52,845 nt of DNA, taken from positions 1 through 52,845 of IMG/VR virus record IMGVR_UViG_3300044825_001160; one strand, given 5' to 3'. Under the pieces are notes generated by a model. That model was not told the DNA's origin, searched no databases, and saw only the letters and a program-made list of their open reading frames with translations. The DNA comes from a virus. Positions 27,949-37,200 of this stretch are shown here, one piece after another (position 1 is the stretch's first letter; each line of letters starts with the position of its first letter). Position numbers and translations under genes: made by a program.

Positions 27949-29535
27949 ATGAAAGTTATAGAAGACACAGCAATCGAGTTGCGCCTTCCGCAACCAATAG
28001 CCGATGCAGTCCTGCGCAGGATTGAGAAGTCCGAGAAGCTGCGTCAGTACGGGACGAAGTCCGATGTCCTCGTTTACTGGGGACACAACGAGATCCAGAC
28101 GCTGACTCGTCTGCTGGATGCGTACCAGCCAGATCCGTCCCTGCCCGATACGCCTTCGCCGATCTTTCGGGATTACAATTGGCCCGGTATCTATTCGCCA
28201 ATGGGCCATCAAAAGGATACGGCATCTTTCCTGAGCGTGCGGCCCCGTGCGTTCTGTTTCAACGAGGCAGGTACAGGCAAGACTTCTGCTGCTATCTGGG
28301 CGGCGGACTACCTGATGACCAAGAAGATGATCAAGCGCGTGCTGATCATCTGTCCGCTGTCCATCATGTACTCGGCGTGGCAGGCGGATATCTTCAAGAC
28401 AGCCATGCACCGGACGACGGGCGTTGCGCACGGGTCAGCAGACAGGCGGGCAAAGATCATCCAAGGAGATTACGAGTTCGTCATCATTAACTTCGATGGC
28501 GTAGCGGTTGTCCGGGACGAAATCGCAGCCGCCCAGTTTGACTTGATCATCGTGGACGAGGCTAACGCTTACAAGACAGCAACGACGAAACGATGGAAGA
28601 CGCTGGCCAAGCTGATCACGCCGCAGACATGGCTGTGGATGATGACTGGCACGCCTGCATCGCAGTCGCCTGTGGATGCATTTGGTCTCGCCCGTCTGAT
28701 CTCTCCCGAGCGCGTGCCGAAGTTTGTCACGGCGTGGCGCGACAAGGTCATGACGCAGGCATCCCGGTTCAAGTGGGTGCCGAAGTCCAACGCCAAGGAA
28801 GAAGTATTCAAGGTACTTCAGCCAGCCATACGCTTCAGTAAATCGGAATGCCTTGATCTGCCCGAGGTGACATATCAGACACGCGATGTGCCGCTCAGTC
28901 CGCAGGTGGCGCGGTACTACAAACTCCTGAAGTCGCAGCTACTGATCGAGGCAGCAGGCGAACAGATCTCAGCAGTCAATGCAGCAGCGTCGATGAGTAA
29001 GCTGTTGCAGATCTCAGGTGGTGCAGTCTACACAGACAAGAAAGATGTTGTGGAGTTCGATGTTGGTCCGCGTCTCGGTGCATTGAAAGAAGTGCTTGAT
29101 GAGACGCTTCAGAAGGTTGTAGTATTCGTACCGTTTATTCATACTATTGAAGTCGTCCAACGGTTTCTCAATTCGGAGGGTATCAGTAGCGAAATCATCA
29201 TGGGTTCAGTACATGCAAGGGAACGTGCGGAGATCATCAACAAGTTCCAGACTCAAGAAGATCCCCGCGTGTTGTTGGTTCAACCACAGTCAGCATCACA
29301 TGGAGTTACGTTAACAGCAGCAGATACAGTTGTGTTTTGGTCGCCAGTGCTTTCAGTAGAGACGTACATGCAGTGTATAGCCCGAATAGATCGGGTCGGT
29401 CAGAAGAACAAGATGACAGTGGTTCATCTACAAGGTTCGGATGCAGAGCGCAAAGTGTACGCAATGCTGCAAGGCAAAGTTGATAGTCATCTCAAGTTAG
29501 TCGATCTGTACAAACAGGAGTTGAACGATGAGTAA
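27949..29535 (+). CDS. SNF2/DEAD-like superfamily II helicase, 528 aa
   Basis: The helicase core has Walker A at NEAGTGKTS (K111), motif Ia-like VLIICPLSIMYSAW, Walker B at IIVDEAN (D203, E204) and motif III at MMTGTPASQSP. In the second lobe are VVVFVPFIHTI, then SHGVTLTAADTVVFWSP and the arginine-finger motif QCIARIDRVGQ. This order and spacing are SNF2-like. Phage members are implicated in replication or recombination. It overlaps the next gene by 8 bases. Upstream, 27900-27948 is AT-rich with TATAAA at 27935-27940, too close to the start to be a convincing promoter. Confidence 0.92.
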   Translation: MKVIEDTAIELRLPQPIADAVLRRIEKSEKLRQYGTKSDVLVYWGHNEIQTLTRLLDAYQPDPSLPDTPSPIFRDYNWPGIYSPMGHQKDTASFLSVRPRAFCFNEAGTGKTSAAIWAADYLMTKKMIKRVLIICPLSIMYSAWQADIFKTAMHRTTGVAHGSADRRAKIIQGDYEFVIINFDGVAVVRDEIAAAQFDLIIVDEANAYKTATTKRWKTLAKLITPQTWLWMMTGTPASQSPVDAFGLARLISPERVPKFVTAWRDKVMTQASRFKWVPKSNAKEEVFKVLQPAIRFSKSECLDLPEVTYQTRDVPLSPQVARYYKLLKSQLLIEAAGEQISAVNAAASMSKLLQISGGAVYTDKKDVVEFDVGPRLGALKEVLDETLQKVVVFVPFIHTIEVVQRFLNSEGISSEIIMGSVHARERAEIINKFQTQEDPRVLLVQPQSASHGVTLTAADTVVFWSPVLSVETYMQCIARIDRVGQKNKMTVVHLQGSDAERKVYAMLQGKVDSHLKLVDLYKQELNDE

Positions 29536-29929
29536 CATAGATGTAGAGGGTTTGGTGAGTGCGTATCTGGCCATCCGCTCGGCTCGTGAAAAGCTGTTGC
29601 GGGAGTACGAATCAGAAGACGCAGTTCTCAAGCGGGAGTTGAGCGCGCTGGAATCCGTCATGCTCAACGTGTGCAACGATGTTAACGCTGACAGCATCAA
29701 GACCCAGTACGGGACTGTCATGCGCAAACTCAACGAGCGGTTCTACTGCAACGATTGGGACAACTTCCGTAGCTTTATTCTGGAGCACGGCGCTGTCGAG
29801 TTGCTGGAGCGGCGGATTCATCAGGGGAATTTCAAAGAGTTCATGTCATCTCATGACGGCGAGGGCCTACCTCCCGGTGTGAACGTCATGCGCGAGTTCG
29901 GTATCACTGTCCGTAAGTCTTCCAAGTAA
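29528..29929 (+). CDS. Conserved phage protein, unknown role, 133 aa
   Basis: The product starts MSNIDVEGLVSAYLAIRSAR. It has an N-terminal coiled coil to about residue 45, then SIKTQYGTVMRKLNERFYCN, DWDNFRSFILEHGAVELLER and LPPGVNVMREFGITVRK. I recognise this pattern from proteins that sit beside single-strand-binding and helicase genes in many phages and remain uncharacterised. It is translationally coupled to the helicase gene. A DNA-replication accessory role is plausible. Confidence 0.75.
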   Translation: MSNIDVEGLVSAYLAIRSAREKLLREYESEDAVLKRELSALESVMLNVCNDVNADSIKTQYGTVMRKLNERFYCNDWDNFRSFILEHGAVELLERRIHQGNFKEFMSSHDGEGLPPGVNVMREFGITVRKSSK

Positions 29930-29940
29930 GGAGCATTGCT

Positions 29941-30837
29941 ATGAGCCAAGATATCATCACTCAGATCCAGAACAGTCTCGCACAGGTCCAACAGGGGCTG
30001 GACGAAGACACGCTTGCCGTCGCGGGTAACACTGGCAGCGTCAAGCGCATCTCCATCAAGGGCGGCGTCTTCCGCAAGATGGCGGGTGGCAAGGAGGTCG
30101 GCAAGGTGGAGGACCGCCACCTGAACGTCATCTTCGTCAAGATGGCGCACGACCCCAGCCGCACGTACTACTCGCAGTCCTACCGCGAGGGCGAGAAGAT
30201 CTCCCCTGCCTGCTGGTCGAGCAACAGCAAGACCCCGGACCCGGAGGTGAAGTCGCCGCAGGCGGCGTCTTGCGACAAGTGCCCGCACTCGGTGAAGGGT
30301 AGCGGACAGGGCGGCACGGGCTCTGCCTGCCGTCTGTCTTGGCGTACGGCTGTTGTCCTGCCCAACGATGTGGGCGGCGATGTCATGCAGCTTGTTCTGC
30401 CTGCCACGTCCTGCTTTGGGAAGGAAGACACCGGTCGCTGGCCGTTCCGTCCCTACATCCAGATGCTGGCTAGCAACAACATCTCGGCAGGGCGCGTTGT
30501 GACCCGCATGCAGTTCGATACGAACTCGCCTGTACCGAAGTTGATCTTCTCCCCCGCCGCTGCTGTCAGCCCGGACGATATCGCTGATATCCAACGGCAG
30601 GCCAAGAGCCCGCAGGCGGAGAACTGCGTCAAGATGAATGTCTATCAGGCAGACGAAGCAGGCGCACCGCGCAAAGCGGCGGCAGTTGAGGAGCCCGAGG
30701 CACCGCCCGCCCACGTTGATAGCGACGTAGAGGAAGTGGTCGAGGAGCCGACACTTCGCAAGGCGGAGCGTAACGCGGCACCACAAGATGCGTCGGCGGA
30801 TGTCCCCGACATCATCAAGAAGTGGTCGAAGAAGTAA
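29941..30837 (+). CDS. Putative single-stranded DNA-binding protein, 298 aa
   Basis: The product starts MSQDIITQIQNSLAQVQQGL. The core contains beta-like strands (SVKRISIKGGVFRKMAGGKE, HLNVIFVKMAHDPSRTYYSQ) and a Cys/His cluster that could bind zinc (CDKCPHSVKGSGQG followed by a Cys). The C-terminal tail is Pro/Glu/Asp-rich (VEEPEAPPAHVDSDVEEVVE). An oligonucleotide-binding core with an acidic disordered tail is the layout of phage SSBs. It lies between helicase and primase genes. No OB-fold match could be run, so it remains putative. Confidence 0.5.
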   Translation: MSQDIITQIQNSLAQVQQGLDEDTLAVAGNTGSVKRISIKGGVFRKMAGGKEVGKVEDRHLNVIFVKMAHDPSRTYYSQSYREGEKISPACWSSNSKTPDPEVKSPQAASCDKCPHSVKGSGQGGTGSACRLSWRTAVVLPNDVGGDVMQLVLPATSCFGKEDTGRWPFRPYIQMLASNNISAGRVVTRMQFDTNSPVPKLIFSPAAAVSPDDIADIQRQAKSPQAENCVKMNVYQADEAGAPRKAAAVEEPEAPPAHVDSDVEEVVEEPTLRKAERNAAPQDASADVPDIIKKWSKK

Positions 30838-30849
30838 GGGGTAGCCGCC

Positions 30850-31161
30850 ATGCCACGTCCGTATGGGGACAAACTACTGCGTAGCCTCCAGACAGCCGAG
30901 GAAGAAACCCTTGGTATCGAACTTGGTCGGGTGTGCGTGGCGGCGAATATACCTGCTGCCTACGTAGCGATTGCGCTGGAAGCCTCGCGAATGACGGTCT
31001 ACTCTTGGTTCCGTGGACAAGACATCCGCCGGAATCGACGCAAGATCGTCAGGACTCTTGTGGAACTCATGAAGCAAGACTTGGAGACCGGCATACTGCC
31101 CGCCAAGGATTACAACGCGGCGCGGCAATATATCGAGAGCCTAGCGGGAGTCAAAATCTAG
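30850..31161 (+). CDS. HTH DNA-binding protein, 103 aa
   Basis: The product starts MPRPYGDKLLRSLQTAEEET. Residues about 27-60 (VCVAANIPAAYVAIALEASR, then MTVYSWFRGQDIRRNRRK) form a convincing helix-turn-helix with recognition-helix residues MTVYSWFRG and a basic patch after it. It is the last gene before a strong terminator. It is the clearest stand-alone HTH repressor candidate and might bind the palindromes at 13199-17462 or 15302-15318; that is inference. Confidence 0.75.
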   Translation: MPRPYGDKLLRSLQTAEEETLGIELGRVCVAANIPAAYVAIALEASRMTVYSWFRGQDIRRNRRKIVRTLVELMKQDLETGILPAKDYNAARQYIESLAGVKI

Positions 31162-31180
31162 CGAATCAACCCGATCAATC

Positions 31181-31205
31181 GGCGGGGCCACGCCCCGCCT
31201 TTTTT
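31181..31205 (+). terminator. Rho-independent terminator
   Basis: GGCGGGGC (31181-31188) pairs perfectly with GCCCCGCC (31192-31199) around CAC and is followed by six T. It ends the long early transcript but lies only 13 bases before the ATG of the primase gene. Confidence 0.9.
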
Positions 31206-31218
31206 ATCTCTGCGGTCC

Positions 31219-34053
31219 ATGAGAAAAGAATTTTATCAGAAAGTATTGCCAGCGCAGGGCGTCTATTGCGCCACCGGCATAGCAAACGGACGAGTCGCAA
31301 ACCGTTTTGCCGATACGCTAGAAGACCTCTTAGAGATAGTAGAGAGATTAGAACAGGATCAACTCAATGTATTCGTAGCCTTCAGTACGTTCCGAGACTC
31401 CAACAGAAAGGCTGACAACGCGGTCTTCACCCGATGCTTTGTCATAGACCTTGATGTGGGAACGGGGCCGAAGAAGTACGCGAGTAAGAACGAGGCGATT
31501 CTGGATCTCTTCCAATTCGTAGAGGGGCAGGGGCTGCCGCCTCCCGTGCTGATTGATTCAGGCACAGGGGTCCATGCCTATTGGCCCTTTGCGGAGGACG
31601 TGCCATCCGAGCGGTGGGTGCGCTGCGCTGAGCAGTTCAAGGCGTTCTGCCAACGGCATATCCGTATCGATCCTGCAGTGACGGCAGACCGGGCACGCAT
31701 CATGCGCGTACCGGGATCGTTGAACTACAAGACCGATCCACCCTCACCATCGAAGTTTCTGACAGACGAGTTCTGGCAGTATGACTTTGAACTGTTCCAA
31801 CAGTTTTTGGATGAGGTAGAGCCCAGTCAGGCATCCCACGTACTGGCAGGGGTGGTGCGTGGGTTGGACGAAGACACTGAAAGCGTTGCCAAGGTAGATC
31901 CGAATTTCGAGACGGTGTTTGCCATCATCGCCCAGAAGAGTCTGGACGACGAAGGTGGATGTGCGCAGATCAAATATATCTTGGAGAACGCAGCGACTTT
32001 ACCCGAGCCGTTGTGGCGCTCCGGTCTTTCCCTTGCCCGGGCATGTGTGGACTGGGAAGAAGCGATCCACGTCATGTCTGCCCCGTATCCAAACTACAGC
32101 CCAGAGGACACCCTCCGGAAGGCCAATGGAACAGTCAACAAAGACGGCAAATGCATGCCGCACAGTTGCGTTGTCCTCGACAACGAGAACCCCGGAATCT
32201 GTCACACCTGCCCCTACTGGGGAAAGATCACCAACCCCCTCGTCCTTGGGCGACAACTCAAAGCGCCAGAGAGGTCCACGGAGGTCGCAGTTCGGGAGAA
32301 CGAGGGTTCCGAAAAGGTTCCGGTCTACACCACCTACCCAACAGAACTAGAGCCATTTCGCCGGGGGGCGAACGGTGGGGTGTGGTATACGCCGCCGCCC
32401 AAGCGAGACAAAGACGGCGTCCTTGTTCCCCAGAAACCTATGCAGTTGTGGAAGCACGACATCTATCCCATCAAGCGGATGTATGGGGTACACGATGGGG
32501 AATGCCTGATGATGCGGCACATCATGCCGCATGATGACATCCGCGACTTCTTGTTGCCGATGGCGTCTGTCTATTCAGCAGACAAGTTCAAAGAGATCTT
32601 CACCCGGTATGGGGTGTTCTTTGATCCTGAATCCACACAGCTTATGGCGAAGTACGTCATCAAGTGGGGAGAGTACATGGTGAATCAGCAGGGGGCAGAA
32701 CAGACCCGCACACAGATGGGCTGGACTGCGGATGGACACGGGTTCGTCATAGGGAATACGGAGATCCAGCGTACCGGGAAGACCGCACGCACTGCCGCAT
32801 CACCACTTGTCCAAAGTATAGCCAAGCTGCTCCGCCCAGTAGGGGATTACGAGAAGTGGAAGGCAGCGGCAAGCCGTCTGAACGAGCCGTATTTCGAGAT
32901 GCATGCCTTTGCGCTGTTGTGTGGGTTCGGCTCTCCCCTCATGCCCTTCACATCTACCAAGGGCGTCAGCGTCTGCTACACGGGGGGATCAGGTAATGCC
33001 AAGACGGGTGCGCTGTATGCCGCGCTCAGTCTGTTTGGCGACCCTGTAGATCTCAGTCTGGCAGGGGGCAAGGAGAGTGCCACCGACAACGCCCTTGTGC
33101 AGTGGTACATGGGCCTGAAGAACATCATGATGGGGCTGGACGAGGCGTCGAATCGCAAGCCAGAGGAAGTATCGAACCTTATCTACAAGGTCTCGCAGGG
33201 CAAGGCCAAGCTCCGTATGCAGGCGTCAGTCAACGCCGTGCGGGAGATTGACCTCACCGCTGCCCTCATTACGTTCCTCACATCGAACCAACCTCTGATC
33301 GACAAGCTCACGCTGTTCAAAGGCAGCCCGGACGGGGAGCTAGCACGTCTGGTCGAGTTCATGATTGAACGGCCAAAGCCTTTGGTGGACAACGCTTCGC
33401 TTGGTAAAGAGATCTTTGACACCTTCCGGTTGAACTACGGGCATGCTGGTCCTGAGTACATCAAGCATCTGTTCGCTGTGGGTGACGACTACATAAGCGA
33501 CTTGATTAAGAAATGGGCTAACAGATTTAACAACTCGTTTGGCCTTGACACGACGTACCGATTCTACGAAAGCCTTGTGTCTGTTGCCTTTGCTGGCGGC
33601 GAGCTTGCAGCAGAGGCAGGGATCATCGACTTCGATCTCAACCGGATCTACGCCCATGTGATAGCTGGGATGATTGCAATCCGGGATGGTTCAGTCCGGA
33701 TCAACAAGGCGGACTATGAGACCGTGCTGGGTGAGTTCCAGAACCTGCATCAGAACAACACGCTGATCATTGACGATGGCCGTGTGCTACGTGAACCACG
33801 CGGGCCACTTGTAGCTAGGATGGAGATAGATACACGCATGTATTACGCATCCAAGCGTGAGATGCGAGCGTTCCTGTCAGAGGCACAGTACAGCGAGGCG
33901 GAGTTTACAAAGTACATGGAAGCACGCGGCGTCCTGACTTTTACCGGGAAGCAACGTCTTACTAAAGGCTGGTCCGGTATGAGCACCAACGCCCCGATAG
34001 CTGTCTATGGGTTCAAGAACGCTATACCGGAAGATTTCTTCAATGGAAGTTGA
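31219..34053 (+). CDS. Primase-helicase, 944 aa
   Basis: The N-terminal part shows an archaeo-eukaryotic-primase-like pattern: CFVIDLDVGTG (D77, D79), VLIDSGTGVHAYWPF and DRARIMRVPGSLNYK. A Cys/His-rich stretch (CMPHSCVV, GICHTCPYWG) about residue 310-340 may bind zinc. The C-terminal part is a helicase-like ATPase with a Walker A variant GGSGNAKT (589-596; Ala replaces the usual Gly before Lys), Walker B MMGLDEAS (D641, E642) and sensor LITFLTSNQ, resembling DUF927-type phage helicases. The ATG has no good ribosome site and follows a terminator by 13 bases, so its expression may rely on read-through. It primes and unwinds DNA for the polymerase. Confidence 0.85.
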   Translation: MRKEFYQKVLPAQGVYCATGIANGRVANRFADTLEDLLEIVERLEQDQLNVFVAFSTFRDSNRKADNAVFTRCFVIDLDVGTGPKKYASKNEAILDLFQFVEGQGLPPPVLIDSGTGVHAYWPFAEDVPSERWVRCAEQFKAFCQRHIRIDPAVTADRARIMRVPGSLNYKTDPPSPSKFLTDEFWQYDFELFQQFLDEVEPSQASHVLAGVVRGLDEDTESVAKVDPNFETVFAIIAQKSLDDEGGCAQIKYILENAATLPEPLWRSGLSLARACVDWEEAIHVMSAPYPNYSPEDTLRKANGTVNKDGKCMPHSCVVLDNENPGICHTCPYWGKITNPLVLGRQLKAPERSTEVAVRENEGSEKVPVYTTYPTELEPFRRGANGGVWYTPPPKRDKDGVLVPQKPMQLWKHDIYPIKRMYGVHDGECLMMRHIMPHDDIRDFLLPMASVYSADKFKEIFTRYGVFFDPESTQLMAKYVIKWGEYMVNQQGAEQTRTQMGWTADGHGFVIGNTEIQRTGKTARTAASPLVQSIAKLLRPVGDYEKWKAAASRLNEPYFEMHAFALLCGFGSPLMPFTSTKGVSVCYTGGSGNAKTGALYAALSLFGDPVDLSLAGGKESATDNALVQWYMGLKNIMMGLDEASNRKPEEVSNLIYKVSQGKAKLRMQASVNAVREIDLTAALITFLTSNQPLIDKLTLFKGSPDGELARLVEFMIERPKPLVDNASLGKEIFDTFRLNYGHAGPEYIKHLFAVGDDYISDLIKKWANRFNNSFGLDTTYRFYESLVSVAFAGGELAAEAGIIDFDLNRIYAHVIAGMIAIRDGSVRINKADYETVLGEFQNLHQNNTLIIDDGRVLREPRGPLVARMEIDTRMYYASKREMRAFLSEAQYSEAEFTKYMEARGVLTFTGKQRLTKGWSGMSTNAPIAVYGFKNAIPEDFFNGS

Positions 34054-34252
34054 AGTCGTTGATAACGAGCCCGTATGGGGATTCCCGTTTGAGTGGATGA
34101 GCATAGGGGACAGCTTCTTCATCCCGACGCTGAAGCCGGAAGAGATGCTCTATGTCATAGATACCCGGGCCAAAGACGCCAAGGTCAAGATCAAGGCATT
34201 CATCACCCACAATGATGGGTGCCTTGGCGTCCGGGCATGGCGCGTGGCTTAG
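34043..34252 (+). CDS. Small phage protein at arm junction, 69 aa
   Basis: The product starts MEVEVVDNEPVWGFPFEWMS, then IGDSFFIPTLKPEEMLYVID and ends CLGVRAWRVA. This pattern (WMSIGDSFFIPT... GVRVWR) is found in small phage proteins next to replication genes, function unknown. It overlaps the primase end by 11 bases. Its stop codon (34250-34252) overlaps the stop codon of the opposite-strand giant gene. Confidence 0.75.
   Translation: MEVEVVDNEPVWGFPFEWMSIGDSFFIPTLKPEEMLYVIDTRAKDAKVKIKAFITHNDGCLGVRAWRVA
34175..34231. terminator. Nested inverted repeat at the convergence point
   Basis: GACGCCAAGG (34175-34184) and CCTTGGCGTC (34222-34231) form a 10-bp outer arm, and CACCCA (34204-34209) pairs with TGGGTG (34216-34221) inside. 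It lies in the coding end of the plus-strand gene, beside the overlapping stops. It could slow polymerases from both sides, but T-tracts are missing. Confidence 0.4.
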
Positions 34253-37200
34253 GGCTCGATACCCAACTCTTTCATGCTATCAACGGATGTCTTCATGATG
34301 GCATTGCGCTCTTGCCTGAGATAGCGCATGTCAGGCGCTTTCTCTTTGGGTGACAGACTCTTGTCTGCCTGAAGCGCACGCATCTCAGCCTGTATGTCTC
34401 GCAGATCACTGCCCGCAATCTGATCGAATATTTCTACGGCAAGTTCTGCATCCGGATTGCGCCGGGTGTACAGGTCATAAGCATCGAAGTTGTTTTGATT
34501 CTTAAAGGCATTCAAGATCGCACGGTGCTTGTCGATTTTCTTTTTGACATCGTAGTACTCACGCGGATCAACTTCGATCCGCTTGCCAATGAACATGTCC
34601 AGAGCAATCAGATCTTTCTTCGCATCGAAGTCTTTGCGTCCGGTCATGGTCAGGCCGAGCCCGTGGAGTTCATGCGCCATCTTGCCAATAGCATCGCCGT
34701 AGCTACTAACAAAGAAGTTTATGTTCTCAGGGCTCATTTTGTTGGGATCAACGGGCACGCCGATTTCGTTCCCAAACTCCACTACCGCCTGCGCTATCTC
34801 ATGGTAAAGCTCAGGCGTGAAGTCGCCGCCGGTATACGCCGCGCCGTACTTGTTCTCTTTGCTGATGTTGATCTCTCTGCCAAGCGCGTCCAGTCCCATC
34901 ATGAATTCCAGAACCGGGCGACCGACAGAAGGCATGGCAGTGGATAGGACAAATTCTCCGGGGTGTTCCAACGGGGAATAGCGCGGAACGGGAAGAGGCA
35001 GGAACGAATCAAGCCCGATAGGTATCGCGTTCTTTATCACATCAAGCAAAGAGTTTTGCCCTGTCAGAAGCGCCCCAAGTTGCGCACCGAGCGCGCCGAA
35101 AGCACCGATACCGAATCCCCACGGGATCTGAAGGAAGTCGTTCCGCTCCCCTGCAAACTTGACCGGCAGACGAAGGTTACGCACCCACATCGCCATGTCA
35201 TCGTTCTTGACTATATTGCGTCCTTCTTCGTCCTGCCCTGCCATCGACAGAGCTATTAAATACGACGCCACACCCACGCCGGTCAGAAAACCCATCATGA
35301 TCTTGGCGTTCTTCGCACGCCGTGCATGGTCAGCGAGGAAGGCTTGGCGTCCAGCTTCAGCTTGAGGGCTATCACCCTGCAGGGAAGGAGGCAGGAGTGG
35401 CAACAGATTCTCTGGCCGTTGGAATGCCGGAAGCAGTGCGTCAACTGCGCGAACGGCAGATGTCACTGAAGGACGCAGGAAGATGAAGACTGAGCCAAGC
35501 TGCCGACCGAACCGCCCCACCTGCTCGTAGTTGAATAGGTTCTTGGTGTAGGCCACCGCTTCTTGCTTGAGCGCGCTGCGTACTGCGGGGTCATTCAGGT
35601 TCTGCCCGTCATCCCGCGCTCGCGCCATCAGTTCATCGCGCACAACAGCGTACGCTGCAGCACGGCTGGTGAACTCAAACATGTCAGCCCATGTGCTGAA
35701 GACCTCATCTATCTTCATCTTTGCGCGGCCCAGTTTGCCCGCGCCAATCTGCTCCATCTGCGTCTCGATCTGCCCAGCAATGCTCAAGCTGTTGCTATAG
35801 GCACTGCGTCCACCCATCGAGATAAATTCGTAGATATCATTAACAAACGGGTTCTTAGCCGCCATGCTTTTGATCTTGGCGGTGTCTCCCTTGTGATAGT
35901 AATAAGCTACCTTGCCAGCACGAGCGAGACCCAGCGTGGCGACCTTGGCACTGATATTGGCGATAAACCTTGCAGCGGTCTTGGGGCCTAGCTCTGCCCC
36001 CATGTTCCATGCGTTCGTCAGGAAGTCTCGGACGAAGTTACCCGGGTGGAATCCAAGGTTATAGAACGTATGCTGCCGCCCGATGAATTGGGTAATGCTG
36101 TTCATCGCACGGAATCCCCAGTGCAAATCACTGGACAGACCGCGAATGGACTCCACGATACCGGGGTTCTTGATCTCCAGTATTTGCACGCTGCCGTCTG
36201 GCAGGTATGTAACGAGCTTGTTCCGCTTATCAAGAAGCTCTTTCTCGATCTTCTCGCGATCCGCAAACGGAATCGGCTTGTGTGGTTTGCCTGTGAGGTG
36301 CCCTTGTTTTATCTGGTTCTTAATTGCGTCAGTGATACCAACACGCGATGCGCGCCCCGCTGCCAGATGGGCATCGAGCATCAACTGATAGATCGGGTTT
36401 TCCGTCGAGGTTCTGCGACCAAGCGCCTTCATAGGCAACTGGGTAAAGGCTGATCCGAGCGGCTCTACGTTGGACAACTCGTACTTGAGATCCTGCGAAC
36501 CAACTTTGGTGCCGGATTTGATCATGCCTTTGTACGGTACATAGTTCTTGTACCCGTAGAACCACCGAACGCCATCGACCGCAGGGTTCCAGTAGTTCGC
36601 TTTGCGGTCCAGTTCAATAACAACTTCGTTTAGTTCTTCAATAGCTTTGAAGTATGCGTTGAGTTCTGCTTGATGCGGACTGTTCTTGATCGAATCCAAA
36701 ACGGTAGCAACTTCTCCCGCCTTAAACCCGCCCACCACGTCATAGGCCGGATGGTTCTGATCCAGATACTCAGGTCCGGACTTGGCTTTAACAGTAGGGC
36801 TGTCGCCACCTTCTTTGGCGTAGCGGGAGACAAGCGTCCGTAGCTGTTTCTGAAGACTCTCTGCCGTCGCTTTGTCTGGGCTGGAGTTCTTTGCCTGCAT
36901 GATTGCTTCACGGTAGGTAGCAGGGGTCATCGTCTGCGTGCCTACACGGAGCTTGGTCTGATTATCCAGCGGGACATTCTCAAGGAACTTCTGATAGCGC
37001 CGCTCCTGTTCATGGCGCGCTACGCTCATCGTGCCAAGGAGATCAGTCGCTTCATCGACAGAAAGGTTGTCTGCTTTGGAGAAAGCGGCGACAGCATTAC
37101 TGAGTTTGCGAACAGCCGGCTCGACTAGTTCTTTTACAAACTCATCTGCTTTGGTTGACGAGGTCGTCAACAAGTCATAGATGGCATTCGCATCAGGCCC

